Shown here one piece after another: positions 18,621-27,384 of a DNA stretch of 64,000 nucleotides; the stretch's first letter is position 1; each line of letters opens with the position of its first letter. Location: the NCBI RefSeq assembly GCF_030263895.1, contig NZ_CP127161.1, positions 3,534,001 to 3,598,000 on the forward strand. Direction: 5' to 3'. The position numbers were made by a program, and so were the translations under genes. This DNA comes from Proteiniborus sp. MB09-C3 (GTDB lineage Bacteria; Bacillota; Clostridia; Tissierellales; Proteiniboraceae). Below the pieces are notes generated by a model. The model was given only the letters and a program-made list of their open reading frames with translations, was not told the DNA's origin and ran no database searches.

Positions 18621-18637
18621 AAAAAAAAAAAAAAAAA

Positions 18638-18663
18638 AAGAAAGAGCAAAAAAGCTCTTTCTT
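18638..18663. terminator. Bidirectional terminator between Gre-like gene and MATE gene
   Basis: Stem AAGAAAGAGC/GCTCTTTCTT with a 6-A loop. It is preceded by a run of 20 consecutive A (18620-18639) that begins in the last base of the TGA stop, so the minus-strand side has an extreme T tract. Confidence 0.85.
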
Positions 18664-20007
18664 TTATATTTTTATGGATTTCCATCTGCCTCGTCTGTAT
18701 CTAATTGTCATTAAGACAGCTTCTACTATAAATTGTATAGCTGTTGCCCACCATACAAATACTATATTCCATTTTAAAACAAATACAATGATAAAAATCA
18801 AAGGAAGCCTTACAGCTAGATTTGTAACTAATGATATTTTAAATGGTCCTTTAGTATCCCCAGCTCCTTTAAGAGCTCCTGAAACTGACATAGCTATTGC
18901 TATAGGTATCTGTTCAACTGCACCTACACGTAAGCATCTTGAGGCTAATTCTACGGTTTCTAGATTATTGCTAAAAAGTCTCATGATTTCAAAGGGTACA
19001 AATAAAAATACTGAGGCTACTGTCGTCATCAACAAAACTGAATATATTACTGACTTTTTTGTACTAATTTCTGCTCTTTCTATATTTTTTGCTCCCAAGC
19101 TTTGCCCAACCATTGTAGTAGCTGCTACAGCAAAACCGTAGCCAGGCATGAAGGATATTGACTCTGCTGCATTAGCAAGGGAATGTGCAGCAAAAGCAGC
19201 TGTACCCAGCTGTGCTATCCAAAATGAGGATAATAATCTGCTTCCTTCATTCATAAATGTTTCAAGTGTAGCTGGCACACTTAAATTAACAATACTTTTA
19301 ATAATATCTCTGTTTAACTTAAATACCTTGTTGATGTGAAGCTTAATACCTGATTTTCCTCTAATTAAGAAAAAGAATGTAATGGAGGCACCAATTATTT
19401 GTGAAGTTCCAGTAGCAATAGCCGCTCCATTCACTCCAAGCTCTGGAAAACCAAACTTTCCAAATATAAGCACATAGTCCCCAATAATATTAAATGCATT
19501 AGCAAATGCTGCCGATACAAGAGGAATAACTGTATTCCCTGCGCCTCTTAATATGGAATTAGCTACAAATTGTGGTATCAAGAAGAATGCACCTATGAAA
19601 ACTATTCTAAGATAATTACTTCCTAAAGATATGACTTCCGGATCATCTACTATTAGATTAAATGTCGTATTTGCTGATAAAATTCCTGTAAGTCCTATTA
19701 TGATACTCGCTATAAAAGCTATTCCAATTGCTTGAGCTGCAATATTTTCAGCCTCTACTCTGTCTTCCGCCCCTATTTGCCTAGACACCATAGCAGTAGC
19801 ACCAATTCCAAGAGCACCAAAAATATTGCTTATTGTAAACATTATCTGTGCTCCTAAATTAACGGCAGATATTGAGGCAGGATTAAGTCTGCCTACCATA
19901 GCCATATCAGCAGTCCATACTAGAGTATGCAGTGTCATTTCCATTATTGCTGGAATAGCTAGTTTAAAAATTCGATTTCTAACATCCCTATTGTCTAATC
20001 TTTCCAT
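18664..20007 (-). CDS. MATE-family multidrug/cation exporter
   Basis: 447 aa with about 12 hydrophobic segments in two similar halves. The N-terminus IFKLAIPAIMEMTLHTLVWTAD is typical, with AMVGRLNPASISAVNLG following and FAVAATTMVGQSLGAKN in the second half. The family exports drugs or metabolites using Na+ or H+ gradients in the plasma membrane; the substrate is unknown. Single-gene unit. Confidence 0.92.
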   Translation of the reverse strand: MERLDNRDVRNRIFKLAIPAIMEMTLHTLVWTADMAMVGRLNPASISAVNLGAQIMFTISNIFGALGIGATAMVSRQIGAEDRVEAENIAAQAIGIAFIASIIIGLTGILSANTTFNLIVDDPEVISLGSNYLRIVFIGAFFLIPQFVANSILRGAGNTVIPLVSAAFANAFNIIGDYVLIFGKFGFPELGVNGAAIATGTSQIIGASITFFFLIRGKSGIKLHINKVFKLNRDIIKSIVNLSVPATLETFMNEGSRLLSSFWIAQLGTAAFAAHSLANAAESISFMPGYGFAVAATTMVGQSLGAKNIERAEISTKKSVIYSVLLMTTVASVFLFVPFEIMRLFSNNLETVELASRCLRVGAVEQIPIAIAMSVSGALKGAGDTKGPFKISLVTNLAVRLPLIFIIVFVLKWNIVFVWWATAIQFIVEAVLMTIRYRRGRWKSIKI

Positions 20008-20150
20008 GTCTTTTTCACCAAATCCTTTGTATTATGCAGAATAAGTAACAGATAACATTATACCTTATTGTTTTGTATAAAGACAACACAAATCAGTTAA
20101 AAAACATAATATTCCAATTCATTCAAATAGTACTGAGGTACTTAATATAA

Positions 20151-20336
20151 TCACTTCATTAAATTGTGATAGCGTAATGCTCTGCTTATCAATTTGTATA
20201 TATTATTTACTATGCTAAATATATCAAGAAGTTTCTTCACACTAAAAAAGAAATAAAAAATACCTACAAAGAAAGTATAAAGCTCTGTAGGTATTACAGC
20301 AACGCCTAATAAGAATGACACCAATGTGATATGCAT
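20151..20336 (-). CDS. Small hydrophobic protein coupled to the anti-sigma gene
   Basis: 61 aa: two hydrophobic segments (about residues 3-32) and a basic amphipathic C-terminus. Its ATG overlaps the stop of the upstream anti-sigma gene in the arrangement TAATG, a classic translational-coupling signal and the main reason to accept it. No family recognised. It may be a third component of the ECF sigma system or a degraded remnant. Confidence 0.5.
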   Translation of the reverse strand: MHITLVSFLLGVAVIPTELYTFFVGIFYFFFSVKKLLDIFSIVNNIYKLISRALRYHNLMK

Positions 20337-21721
20337 TATTTGATTTTTATCTCTATAGGTTGGCTCAATTCCACTTTTCGTGAGAATATAGGTGACATGT
20401 AAACTATATCATAAGGGTAATCTACTAAGCATATCTCTACATGGAATACTTCCATATTGTTTTGTTGTTCATCCCAATATTTACTGCTCCTATGATATGA
20501 CCAGCTATTGTATGTGTATTCATTACCATTCTCATCATAATAGTTATGACTCCATATCTGATATGAAGAATTTTCTTTGTACTGCTTCCCTGTAAAAGTA
20601 AGTATCCAGCTATTGCCTTTGCGTTCAGCATTTTCAAACATAACACCTTGTGGTAAATTCTCTGCAGTGACATTGACAAGGTCAAGTCTTATCTTTTCCA
20701 TCTCCTTATCCAACCAATCTACACCTGTAATATAAAGCTTCAATTCATCACTTTCAGAAAAGAATGGACTTTCAAGTCTATGAGAAGCCATCATAGGTGA
20801 ATCAATGGAGCCTGTGGCAGTAATGCCATTTTTTATTTCATCAAATCTTTTACCTTTTTCGTTTTCTATATAGAAAGATAAACTTTTCAGCCAAGCTGTA
20901 TTTTCCTCTATATCACAAAATTCCATTCTTATGTGAGTTGGGTATATTTCAGCTGTCTTCAATGTTAAAGTTTGATTATCAATTATAAATGTTTTATCTA
21001 CATCAATTTTTTCACCCTGAGCTGTATAATATGGATCAAAGCTCAGATCAAATGTAAATGTTGAAATGTATTTAGGCTCTTTATACTCATCTTGAGACAA
21101 AATAGAGTCCTCTACACGTACAGTTTCAATAAAGCTTCCATTGTCATGAACCTTGAGTATAAGCCGCATACCATTTGGCATATTATGTTCCATAAAATCA
21201 ACCGTCATAAAGCTAAGTTCCCCATTGGGGGTTTGTGGATTTCCAGAAGATATTCCATAGCCATCCAAAGCTGAACCATCAAGTGCTTTAATTTCAGGTG
21301 TAGCATCCATTGCTGTGTAGATTTCAGAGTTAAGAGAATAGAAAATATTAAGCTGTTTTTGATCCACAATAACATATTCTATTCGTGCCGTAATTCCATT
21401 TAAGCTTTGCTGTTGTTCAATAGGCTGGACGTATTCATTTTCTATTGCAGCTGAAAGCGACGGTGAAAAAGCTACCAGCTTAGCAAGCTCTTTAAAAAGT
21501 GGTATTTTCCCACAGGCATAAGCAAAAGTAGGAAAGCAATTAATAAGAACTATAAACACAATCAAAAATGATGCCACACTGCTTAGAGATACAGCAAAAA
21601 TGCGTCGTTTATTCTGTTTAAGCCTAATTCTTGCTTCAGCTCTCTCAATAATATTTTCTAGCTGAACAGGTGTATTTTCCATTTCTTCCATCAATAAAAT
21701 ATATTCTTCATTTCTGCTCAT
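20336..21721 (-). CDS. Anti-sigma factor, DUF4179/DUF5643-type, membrane-anchored
   Basis: 461 aa. A cytoplasmic N-terminal region of about 45 residues is followed by one membrane helix (about 40-65, VSLSSVASFLIVFIVLINCF). A DUF4179-like extracellular domain begins FAYACGKIPLFKELAKLVAFS. A beta-rich C-terminal part resembles DUF5643. Such proteins hold their cognate ECF sigma factor at the membrane until a surface signal arrives. The gene starts 2 bases after the sigma gene ends. Confidence 0.85.
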   Translation of the reverse strand: MSRNEEYILLMEEMENTPVQLENIIERAEARIRLKQNKRRIFAVSLSSVASFLIVFIVLINCFPTFAYACGKIPLFKELAKLVAFSPSLSAAIENEYVQPIEQQQSLNGITARIEYVIVDQKQLNIFYSLNSEIYTAMDATPEIKALDGSALDGYGISSGNPQTPNGELSFMTVDFMEHNMPNGMRLILKVHDNGSFIETVRVEDSILSQDEYKEPKYISTFTFDLSFDPYYTAQGEKIDVDKTFIIDNQTLTLKTAEIYPTHIRMEFCDIEENTAWLKSLSFYIENEKGKRFDEIKNGITATGSIDSPMMASHRLESPFFSESDELKLYITGVDWLDKEMEKIRLDLVNVTAENLPQGVMFENAERKGNSWILTFTGKQYKENSSYQIWSHNYYDENGNEYTYNSWSYHRSSKYWDEQQNNMEVFHVEICLVDYPYDIVYMSPIFSRKVELSQPIEIKIK

Positions 21722-21723
21722 CT

Positions 21724-22194
21724 TTATTCTCCCTCCCGTAATTCAAGTTTTAGTAATTGCAATGCTCTGCGTTGTCTTGTAACAACTGTACCCTGGGGAA
21801 TATCAAGGGTTTGGGCAGTCTGAGCAAGGGTTAGTCCGGAAAAAAATCTTAAAATAATTATAACTTTTAATCCCTCTGGAAGATGCCTAATTGCTTCTTT
21901 CAAAGAAAGATTGTCGTAATTGCGTTCTTCAAGTTTCTCCAATGGTATGTATTCCTCCGGCCTTATTCGCTTAAGCCTTTTCAGTTCTTTCTTGCATTCA
22001 TTAATTAAAATGCGTGTAATCCATGTATTAAAATATTCAGGTTGTCTTAGTTTTTTTATGGCTTTAAGCGCCTTATAAACACTTTCGTCAACGGCCTCTA
22101 AAGCACTGGCCTCATTACCCAAATACAAGTAAGCAGTTTTATACAGCTGTTTTTTTACTGCCTCTGTTTTTTGGGCAAACTCTTTTTTGTCCAT
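21724..22194 (-). CDS. ECF-type RNA polymerase sigma factor
   Basis: 156 aa. Region 2 motifs (AYLYLGNEASALEAVDESVYKAL, then PEYFNTWITRILINECKK) and region 4 (LPEGLKVIIILRFFSGLTLAQTAQ, then IPQGTVVTRQRRAL) are both present. ATG 22194 is chosen because AAAGGAG sits just upstream; the frame opens further back at TTG 22212. Probably co-transcribed with its anti-sigma factor and autoregulated. Confidence 0.9.
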   Translation of the reverse strand: MDKKEFAQKTEAVKKQLYKTAYLYLGNEASALEAVDESVYKALKAIKKLRQPEYFNTWITRILINECKKELKRLKRIRPEEYIPLEKLEERNYDNLSLKEAIRHLPEGLKVIIILRFFSGLTLAQTAQTLDIPQGTVVTRQRRALQLLKLELREGE

Positions 22195-22500
22195 TAATTG
22201 TGCTCCTTTCAAAATGAAGTACTTCTATATATTAGATAAACAAGTGATACGTTTTGATTTATTTTTCATAATATTTTTATATCTTTATTTTATAATACAT
22301 TTCTTCCTTTACCATATAAAATAATTTTTGTTGTCAATATTCGAATCTCCGATCTATTATATGTCCTTATAGGCCTACACATCTTTATGTTTTTTGCGTT
22401 TACAAGCAATGTCGTATTTGCTTTGAAATTGGCAGCTATCTTTACTGTGTAATTTAGATATTATATAATATTTCTAAAGCTTAATTTAGGAGTTGATTTT
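22195..22500. other. Divergent region between sigma operon and threonine aldolase
   Basis: About 300 AT-rich bases with two outward promoters expected. No riboswitch, T-box or ECF-type promoter pair that I can point to with confidence. Confidence 0.35.
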
Positions 22501-23535
22501 GTGAGAACTGTAGATTTTAGAAGTGATACTATAACTAAACCTACTAAAGAAATGAGAGAAGCAATGTTTAGTGCTGAAGTCGGTGATGATGTTTATGGTG
22601 AAGATCCTACAATAAACAAGCTAGAAGAAATGTCAGCTGATTTAATAGGTAAGGAAGCTGCATTGTTCGTTCCAAGTGGAACTATGGGCAATCAATTAGC
22701 AGTACTATGTCATACTCAAAGGGGAAATGAAATAGTTTTAGAGGAAAGGTCCCATATTTATAATTATGAAGTCGGAGGAATTGCCTTTCTATCTGGAGTT
22801 CAGGCTCGTATTGTAAAAGGTAATAATGGAATAATGAAATCTGAAGATGTAGAAAAGGCTATTATAGCTGATGGCGATATACATCACCCTCAAACTGGAC
22901 TCATATGCATGGAAAACACTCATAATATGGCAGGAGGCATTGTTGTTCCTAAGGAACCAATGAAGGAAATTTATAATCTAGCTAAAAAACATAATATTCC
23001 AGTACATCTAGATGGAGCAAGAATATTCAATGCAAGTACTGCTTTAGGCTGTGATGTAAAAGAATTAACACAATATTGTGATAGCATAATGTTCTGTTTG
23101 TCCAAAGGCTTATGCGCTCCAGTAGGATCAATTCTTTCAGGCAGCAAAGAATTTATTAATAAAGCTAGAAGATATAGAAAATTACTTGGCGGTGGCATGA
23201 GACAAGCTGGTATTTTAGCGGCAGCAGGTATCGTAGCGCTAACAAGTATGGTTGAAAGGCTTTCAGAAGATCACAAAAATGCAGGGCTTCTTGCTGAAGG
23301 GCTTAAGGATATAGAAGGTATCAAAATAGATATGAATACCATCCAATCCAATATATTGATGGTAGATATAGCCACTCCTAAATATGATAGCATTAATCTT
23401 GTTGCTAGACTAAGAAAAGAAGGTATACTGACATCTGACATCAATAGCAGCAGAATTAGATTCGTTACACATAATTATATATCTAATGATGATATTAGAT
23501 ATACTGTAGATGTAGTTAGGAGAATTTTAAGCTAA
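22501..23535 (+). CDS. ltaE: Low-specificity L-threonine aldolase
   Basis: PLP enzyme that splits L-threonine/allo-threonine to glycine and acetaldehyde. N-terminal VDFRSDTITKPT is diagnostic; D171 in HLDGAR contacts the PLP ring nitrogen and K202 in CLSKGLCAPVGS forms the Schiff base. 344 aa. GTG start with AGGAG about 8 nt upstream. Monocistronic, ending in a strong terminator. Confidence 0.95.
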   Translation: MRTVDFRSDTITKPTKEMREAMFSAEVGDDVYGEDPTINKLEEMSADLIGKEAALFVPSGTMGNQLAVLCHTQRGNEIVLEERSHIYNYEVGGIAFLSGVQARIVKGNNGIMKSEDVEKAIIADGDIHHPQTGLICMENTHNMAGGIVVPKEPMKEIYNLAKKHNIPVHLDGARIFNASTALGCDVKELTQYCDSIMFCLSKGLCAPVGSILSGSKEFINKARRYRKLLGGGMRQAGILAAAGIVALTSMVERLSEDHKNAGLLAEGLKDIEGIKIDMNTIQSNILMVDIATPKYDSINLVARLRKEGILTSDINSSRIRFVTHNYISNDDIRYTVDVVRRILS

Positions 23536-23562
23536 TCATCTAGCCAGTTCTTGCCGCTCTTT

Positions 23563-23597
23563 AAAAAGGCTATGGGTCACCCCATAGCCGACTTTTT
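23563..23597. terminator. Terminator of ltaE (also faces the next minus-strand gene)
   Basis: Stem GGCTATGGG/CCCATAGCC with TCAC loop, A5 on the left and T5 on the right, so it works in both directions. Confidence 0.88.
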
Positions 23598-23895
23598 AAT
23601 CTTTATATTTCCTTTTCATTGCTTTAGGATCAGAGATAACTTCATAGCTTCCAATAGAAGTAATACTCACTACTACTGAATTCACTACTGTAAGGGCAAT
23701 TCCCTTAATTCCCTGACCAGGCTTTGCAAATATAAAAGTTAGTATCAATGCTATTATGAGGGTATATAATCTAATATAAGCATCGCCGAATTTATTTTTC
23801 ACTATTGATTTTGTGAACTGTACTATGATACTTACTGCAGCTACTAGTCCAGCAAAGGTACCCAGCATTTCAATAGTCATGAAACCATTAGACAT
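23596..23895 (-). CDS. Small holin-like membrane protein
   Basis: 99 aa with three hydrophobic helices (about 8-27, 40-60, 62-80) and a basic C-terminus KAMKRKYKD. Arrangement and size resemble phage holins and holin-like proteins of Firmicutes, but no endolysin gene is next to it. ATG 23895 is used; ATG 23880 is possible. Function not established. Confidence 0.6.
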   Translation of the reverse strand: MSNGFMTIEMLGTFAGLVAAVSIIVQFTKSIVKNKFGDAYIRLYTLIIALILTFIFAKPGQGIKGIALTVVNSVVVSITSIGSYEVISDPKAMKRKYKD

Positions 23896-24055
23896 TCTTA
23901 GTTCCCATCCTTTACAAATAATATATAGCTTTATTTTTCTAATTCATTACTTTTCATATTTATATTAATTCAATAGCTCTGTAAATATAAAGCTTATACT
24001 ATTTAATATGCTAAATTTAGCATAAAGTTTCTTCATAGTTAAACAAGTACAAAAA

Positions 24056-24110
24056 AACAAGAGACTGCACGCTAACATTTGCTTATATACTAGTGCGACA
24101 GCCTCCGGCT
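24056..24110 (-). terminator. Probable terminator of the small 24115 gene
   Basis: On the minus strand, an imperfect GGCTGTCGCAC...GTGCAGTC stem is followed by TTGTTTTTTTG. Confidence 0.5.
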
Positions 24111-24114
24111 AAAT

Positions 24115-24309
24115 CTATCTCTCTTGAATCAAGTCTATGCCGCCCAATACTATATGGGCTAATCCGAAACCTATTAAACCTGTAGCTATCATAGGAGCTA
24201 TTTCGTCTTTTTCTATTCCTCTTTTCTTAATATCTAAAGCCCTAGCTGTCAAGGCTGCTCCAGTAACTGCTACTCCTAATAGCATGGGTATCAACCCTTC
24301 TCGCATCAT
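24115..24309 (-). CDS. Small conserved-looking two-helix membrane protein
   Basis: About 64 aa from ATG 24309 (or the adjacent ATG 24306), both just behind GGAGGAGGATATGT. Two hydrophobic helices, IPMLLGVAVTGAALTARAL and APMIATGLIGFGLAHIVLGG, are separated by the charged loop DIKKRGIEKDE. No function known to me. The frame upstream of this start is open but has no ribosome site. Confidence 0.65.
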   Translation of the reverse strand: MMREGLIPMLLGVAVTGAALTARALDIKKRGIEKDEIAPMIATGLIGFGLAHIVLGGIDLIQER

Positions 24310-24581
24310 ACATATCCTCCTCCCATAGTAGATAGATTCAAAATTATTATCTCTATTTGAGGTTTTATATATACTCTTGTTATTCAATGATTGTTGTCAA
24401 ACTATTGTCATATAAAGATTCCCTCATAAATATTTCCTTAAAATATTATTCCATTAGGCCAAAATAGATGCAGAGTGAATTCCACTTAAAGTCTTATTAA
24501 TATACCTGCACTACTATGCTTCCAGCTATTTCATACTATAAACAATCTGATACAATTTTATTATTTTTATTCTTCCTCTTG

Positions 24582-25553
24582 CTATTTATCTGCTTTTATT
24601 TGGATCGGCACGAAGTAGCGAACCTTGCCATAATTTAATTCTTTCATCTTTTCCGAATGCGGTCCGGCAAAATGGTATAACATATGCCGGTTGGGAGATT
24701 TATCAAGTTCTAAGCATTCTTGATGTGTAAGCCATTCCACTATACCCTTATATACTCGGTCATATTCACTAAATTCCCAACTATCTGCAAGCGCTGCTGC
24801 AAATAAGCCACCATCAAATGTGATAATCTCAAATCCTTCAGTATCTGCTTCGGTCATCCAGTCCTCAAGCATAAAAAGCCAAACACTTTTTTGATTTTTT
24901 TCATCGTAATACATAAAATCGCGTGGATTTATCTTGTCGGCTATACTTGATCCAAGACGCATCCACATCGCGTCAAATCGGCGGCTTTCATCGCCGCTGT
25001 CTGTCTGTTCAGTTATCAACCCCGATGTCACCATACGGCAAGGTGGCATGTCGACAATGAGGATATCCGGCTGTCGTTCCACCTTTTCTGCGGCGATTAA
25101 CAAGCGGTTTACATTTGACGGATTTCCCTCGTAATCCACGTTGATAAGCTGCGTTTCTATTTCTTTCGCTTTTTCATATAATAGCTTGACATCGGATTCC
25201 TTAGCGAAATCGGCTTGTTCAATCTGCTGAATAAATTCAAGAACGATCTCTTTGAGTTCATACAGAAGGGATACTTCTTCATCAATGGAGTCGACTTTTT
25301 TTCCAAGCACCTCTAAAACAACTTCAGAGCCAGATGTATTGAATATGCACTGAATATCTTTGATACTAATATTCAATTTGCGCAGAATCAGAATTTGCTC
25401 AAGGCGTTTTATAGCAATATCATCATATAGTCTGTATGCATAATCATCGCTCCGCGAGCTTGATATTAATCCCATATCTTCGTAATAACGCAGAGTGCGC
25501 GCGGATATATCGTATTTTATTGATACTTCCCTGATTTTAATTAATTCGTTCAT
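24582..25553 (-). CDS. MerR-family regulator with GyrI-like effector domain
   Basis: 323 aa. The N-terminal MerR helix-turn-helix and wing (IREVSIKYDISARTLRYYED) is followed by a dimerisation coil (about 75-130). The C-terminal part (about 160-320, DMPPCRMVTSGLI, AGPHSEKM) looks like a GyrI/SOUL-type ligand-binding domain. Such proteins are multidrug- or metabolite-responsive activators. GC content is visibly higher than the surrounding genes, suggesting acquisition. The target may be the membrane protein gene upstream (25639). Confidence 0.87.
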   Translation of the reverse strand: MNELIKIREVSIKYDISARTLRYYEDMGLISSSRSDDYAYRLYDDIAIKRLEQILILRKLNISIKDIQCIFNTSGSEVVLEVLGKKVDSIDEEVSLLYELKEIVLEFIQQIEQADFAKESDVKLLYEKAKEIETQLINVDYEGNPSNVNRLLIAAEKVERQPDILIVDMPPCRMVTSGLITEQTDSGDESRRFDAMWMRLGSSIADKINPRDFMYYDEKNQKSVWLFMLEDWMTEADTEGFEIITFDGGLFAAALADSWEFSEYDRVYKGIVEWLTHQECLELDKSPNRHMLYHFAGPHSEKMKELNYGKVRYFVPIQIKADK

Positions 25554-25638
25554 AGCAAAACCCCCTATCGCTGATTTTAATATAGTATAAACTATTCCCC
25601 AACGGCAGAGTCAATAGCTTTTTTTAAAGCAAAGTATA

Positions 25639-26262
25639 TCAATATGTTTTGCCAGATGTCAGCAGGAAAAGAATCTCATATCCAGCCAATCCTAAGGCAG
25701 ATAACGCACAAAAGGAAAACAGCGTCTTGCGTCGGAAACAATCACCCTTATAAATAAAGAAGTATAGAGAAAGACCAATGATAATCCTACCAATAACAGC
25801 AGGAATCATATGCATGTAATCGGATAAGTGGAGCAATTCGTTTAAGCCTTCAGCAAGAAAAACAGAGGGCAGTAGACTTGCAGCCCAATAATATTTCGAG
25901 TTTTTTTGCAAAAAAGCACCTGCTCCAAAAATGATGCCTGCCACGACAGCACAGGCAAGCCAGATATAAAAGTAGTAGCCTCCAAATGAAAAGGAATGGC
26001 TGTTTACAACTGATTCTACCCAATAGTATGAAATTATGCAAACTACAAGCGTTTCTATACAGAGTAGAATCGATAAATATTTCCCCTTTCCAGCTGATGC
26101 TATAAAGAACGCTGGTATTAGCCAAACCGCCCCCGAGTTTGCCAAGGAACTCAGCGAATCTGGCAGGTACTTTTGCCCAAACACCGTCAGAATCCCTGTA
26201 AACAGTCCAACGAATAAGGCGCATACAATTTGAATGGTAATGACCTTTTTATTTGAGTCCAT
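25639..26262 (-). CDS. DUF6518-like integral membrane protein
   Basis: 207 aa with about six membrane helices. The pattern VCALFVGLFTGILTVFGQ...SGAVWLIPAFFIAS resembles small DUF6518-type proteins of unknown function. It shares the raised GC content of the downstream MerR gene (same strand, 85-bp gap), so the two may be one acquired unit. Confidence 0.65.
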   Translation of the reverse strand: MDSNKKVITIQIVCALFVGLFTGILTVFGQKYLPDSLSSLANSGAVWLIPAFFIASAGKGKYLSILLCIETLVVCIISYYWVESVVNSHSFSFGGYYFYIWLACAVVAGIIFGAGAFLQKNSKYYWAASLLPSVFLAEGLNELLHLSDYMHMIPAVIGRIIIGLSLYFFIYKGDCFRRKTLFSFCALSALGLAGYEILFLLTSGKTY

Positions 26263-26401
26263 AGAATTCTCCCTTTTGGATATAATCTCGTTTATTTACA
26301 TGTCGCATAAAACCTAAAATTTAGTTATGCCCTTTAAGCATAATATAAATAATCAGGCTAAAAATATATACAATTCTGTATCTATTTTAACCTGATAACC
26401 T

Positions 26402-26478
26402 TGGCGCACCCTGAGGGATTCGAACCCCCGACAAACAGATTCGAAGTCTGCGACTCTATCCAGCTGAGCTAAGGGTGC
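26402..26478 (-). tRNA. tRNA-Arg(UCG)
   Basis: Acceptor GCACCCT/AGGGTGC, discriminator G and encoded CCA; the anticodon stem-loop CAGACTTCGAATCTG gives anticodon UCG. Confidence 0.96.
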
Positions 26479-26512
26479 CTGTTGTAATTTATCAAATTTA
26501 TCAAACAAAATG

Positions 26513-26541
26513 ATTATAGCAAAAAAAGAAATAATCGTCAA
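26513..26541 (-). promoter_or_regulatory. Promoter of tRNA-Arg
   Basis: Minus-strand -35 TTGACG, 17-bp spacer, -10 TATAAT. The same hexamers precede the tRNA operon at 40105-40133. Confidence 0.85.
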
Positions 26542-26615
26542 ATTTTATAATTACACAAAGGACACCTCCTCTTATATTCTAGTTCATTTTGTTTCTTCTC
26601 TATACCATTATAGGC

Positions 26616-27281
26616 TCATGCCTTTTTGTGTTTTCTATAAACTATGATAGAGATAATAGAGATAATTACTTTTAAAATACAAGATAATATAAATTCTTTT
26701 GATGTAGGATTTGATATTGTTGCTCCAATAAACGTCACAGCTAATAAGTCGGGAAGCATAGCTAATATAGAAATAATTAAATGCCTTCTATAAGATATTC
26801 CAGTAGAGCCCATAAAAATGCTGACAACATCCATTGGGAATATACCTACTATCCTTATTAAGAAAATAAAAAGTGATTCATTATTTTGTTTAAAAGAACT
26901 GATTTGCCGTAGCTTAGGATACCTATCAACAATCTGATTTGTTAATTTGTTTCCAGAGAAATAACCTATTGAGTAGGGAATAGATAAAGAAACAGCCGTT
27001 CCAATAATATTAACAATAACAGCCATATATACTGGAAATATTATTCCAGCACTAGCATAGAGTGCCATTATAGGAAACACGATAGATAGTGATTTTAGAG
27101 CATACATTCCAAGTAGATAAATAACTGCAGCAAAATAATTTTGTGGTGCTAAGTTAAATATTTGCTTTGGATCAACATTTTTTCCATATGAAAAATATAA
27201 GAGTATTCCAATAATAATAAAAATAAAAGGCAGTAAACTAAAAATCCTCTGTATTTTCGAATTAAATTGTCTCAAATTCAT
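26616..27281 (-). CDS. TVP38/TMEM64 (VTT-domain, DedA-like) membrane protein
   Basis: 221 aa with 5-6 membrane helices. The VTT/DedA-type core is visible as VNIIGTAVSLSIPYSIGYFSG and FIFLIRIVGIFPMDVVSIFMG (the F-x3-R-x3-P pattern). Family members are implicated in lipid scrambling and membrane homeostasis. It lies behind the terminator of the radical-SAM gene, so it has its own promoter. Confidence 0.85.
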   Translation of the reverse strand: MNLRQFNSKIQRIFSLLPFIFIIIGILLYFSYGKNVDPKQIFNLAPQNYFAAVIYLLGMYALKSLSIVFPIMALYASAGIIFPVYMAVIVNIIGTAVSLSIPYSIGYFSGNKLTNQIVDRYPKLRQISSFKQNNESLFIFLIRIVGIFPMDVVSIFMGSTGISYRRHLIISILAMLPDLLAVTFIGATISNPTSKEFILSCILKVIISIISIIVYRKHKKA

Positions 27282-27332
27282 CGCCCCAAATTACTATAAT
27301 TTTTACAATCATTTATATTTTATAATAATTAT

Positions 27333-27374
27333 CGAAAAAAAGCACTCTATTAAGTAGATTTTTTAATAGAGTGC
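27333..27374 (-). terminator. Terminator of the radical-SAM gene
   Basis: Stem GCACTCTATTAA/TTAATAGAGTGC (27342-27374) followed by T7 on the minus strand. Confidence 0.9.
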
Positions 27375-27384
27375 CTCTAATAAC

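Noticed and set aside
25850-26224. Cys-rich minus-strand ORF of 124 codons
   Set aside because: It overlaps the DUF6518-like gene in another frame; the hydrophobic pattern and start of the DUF6518 frame are better.
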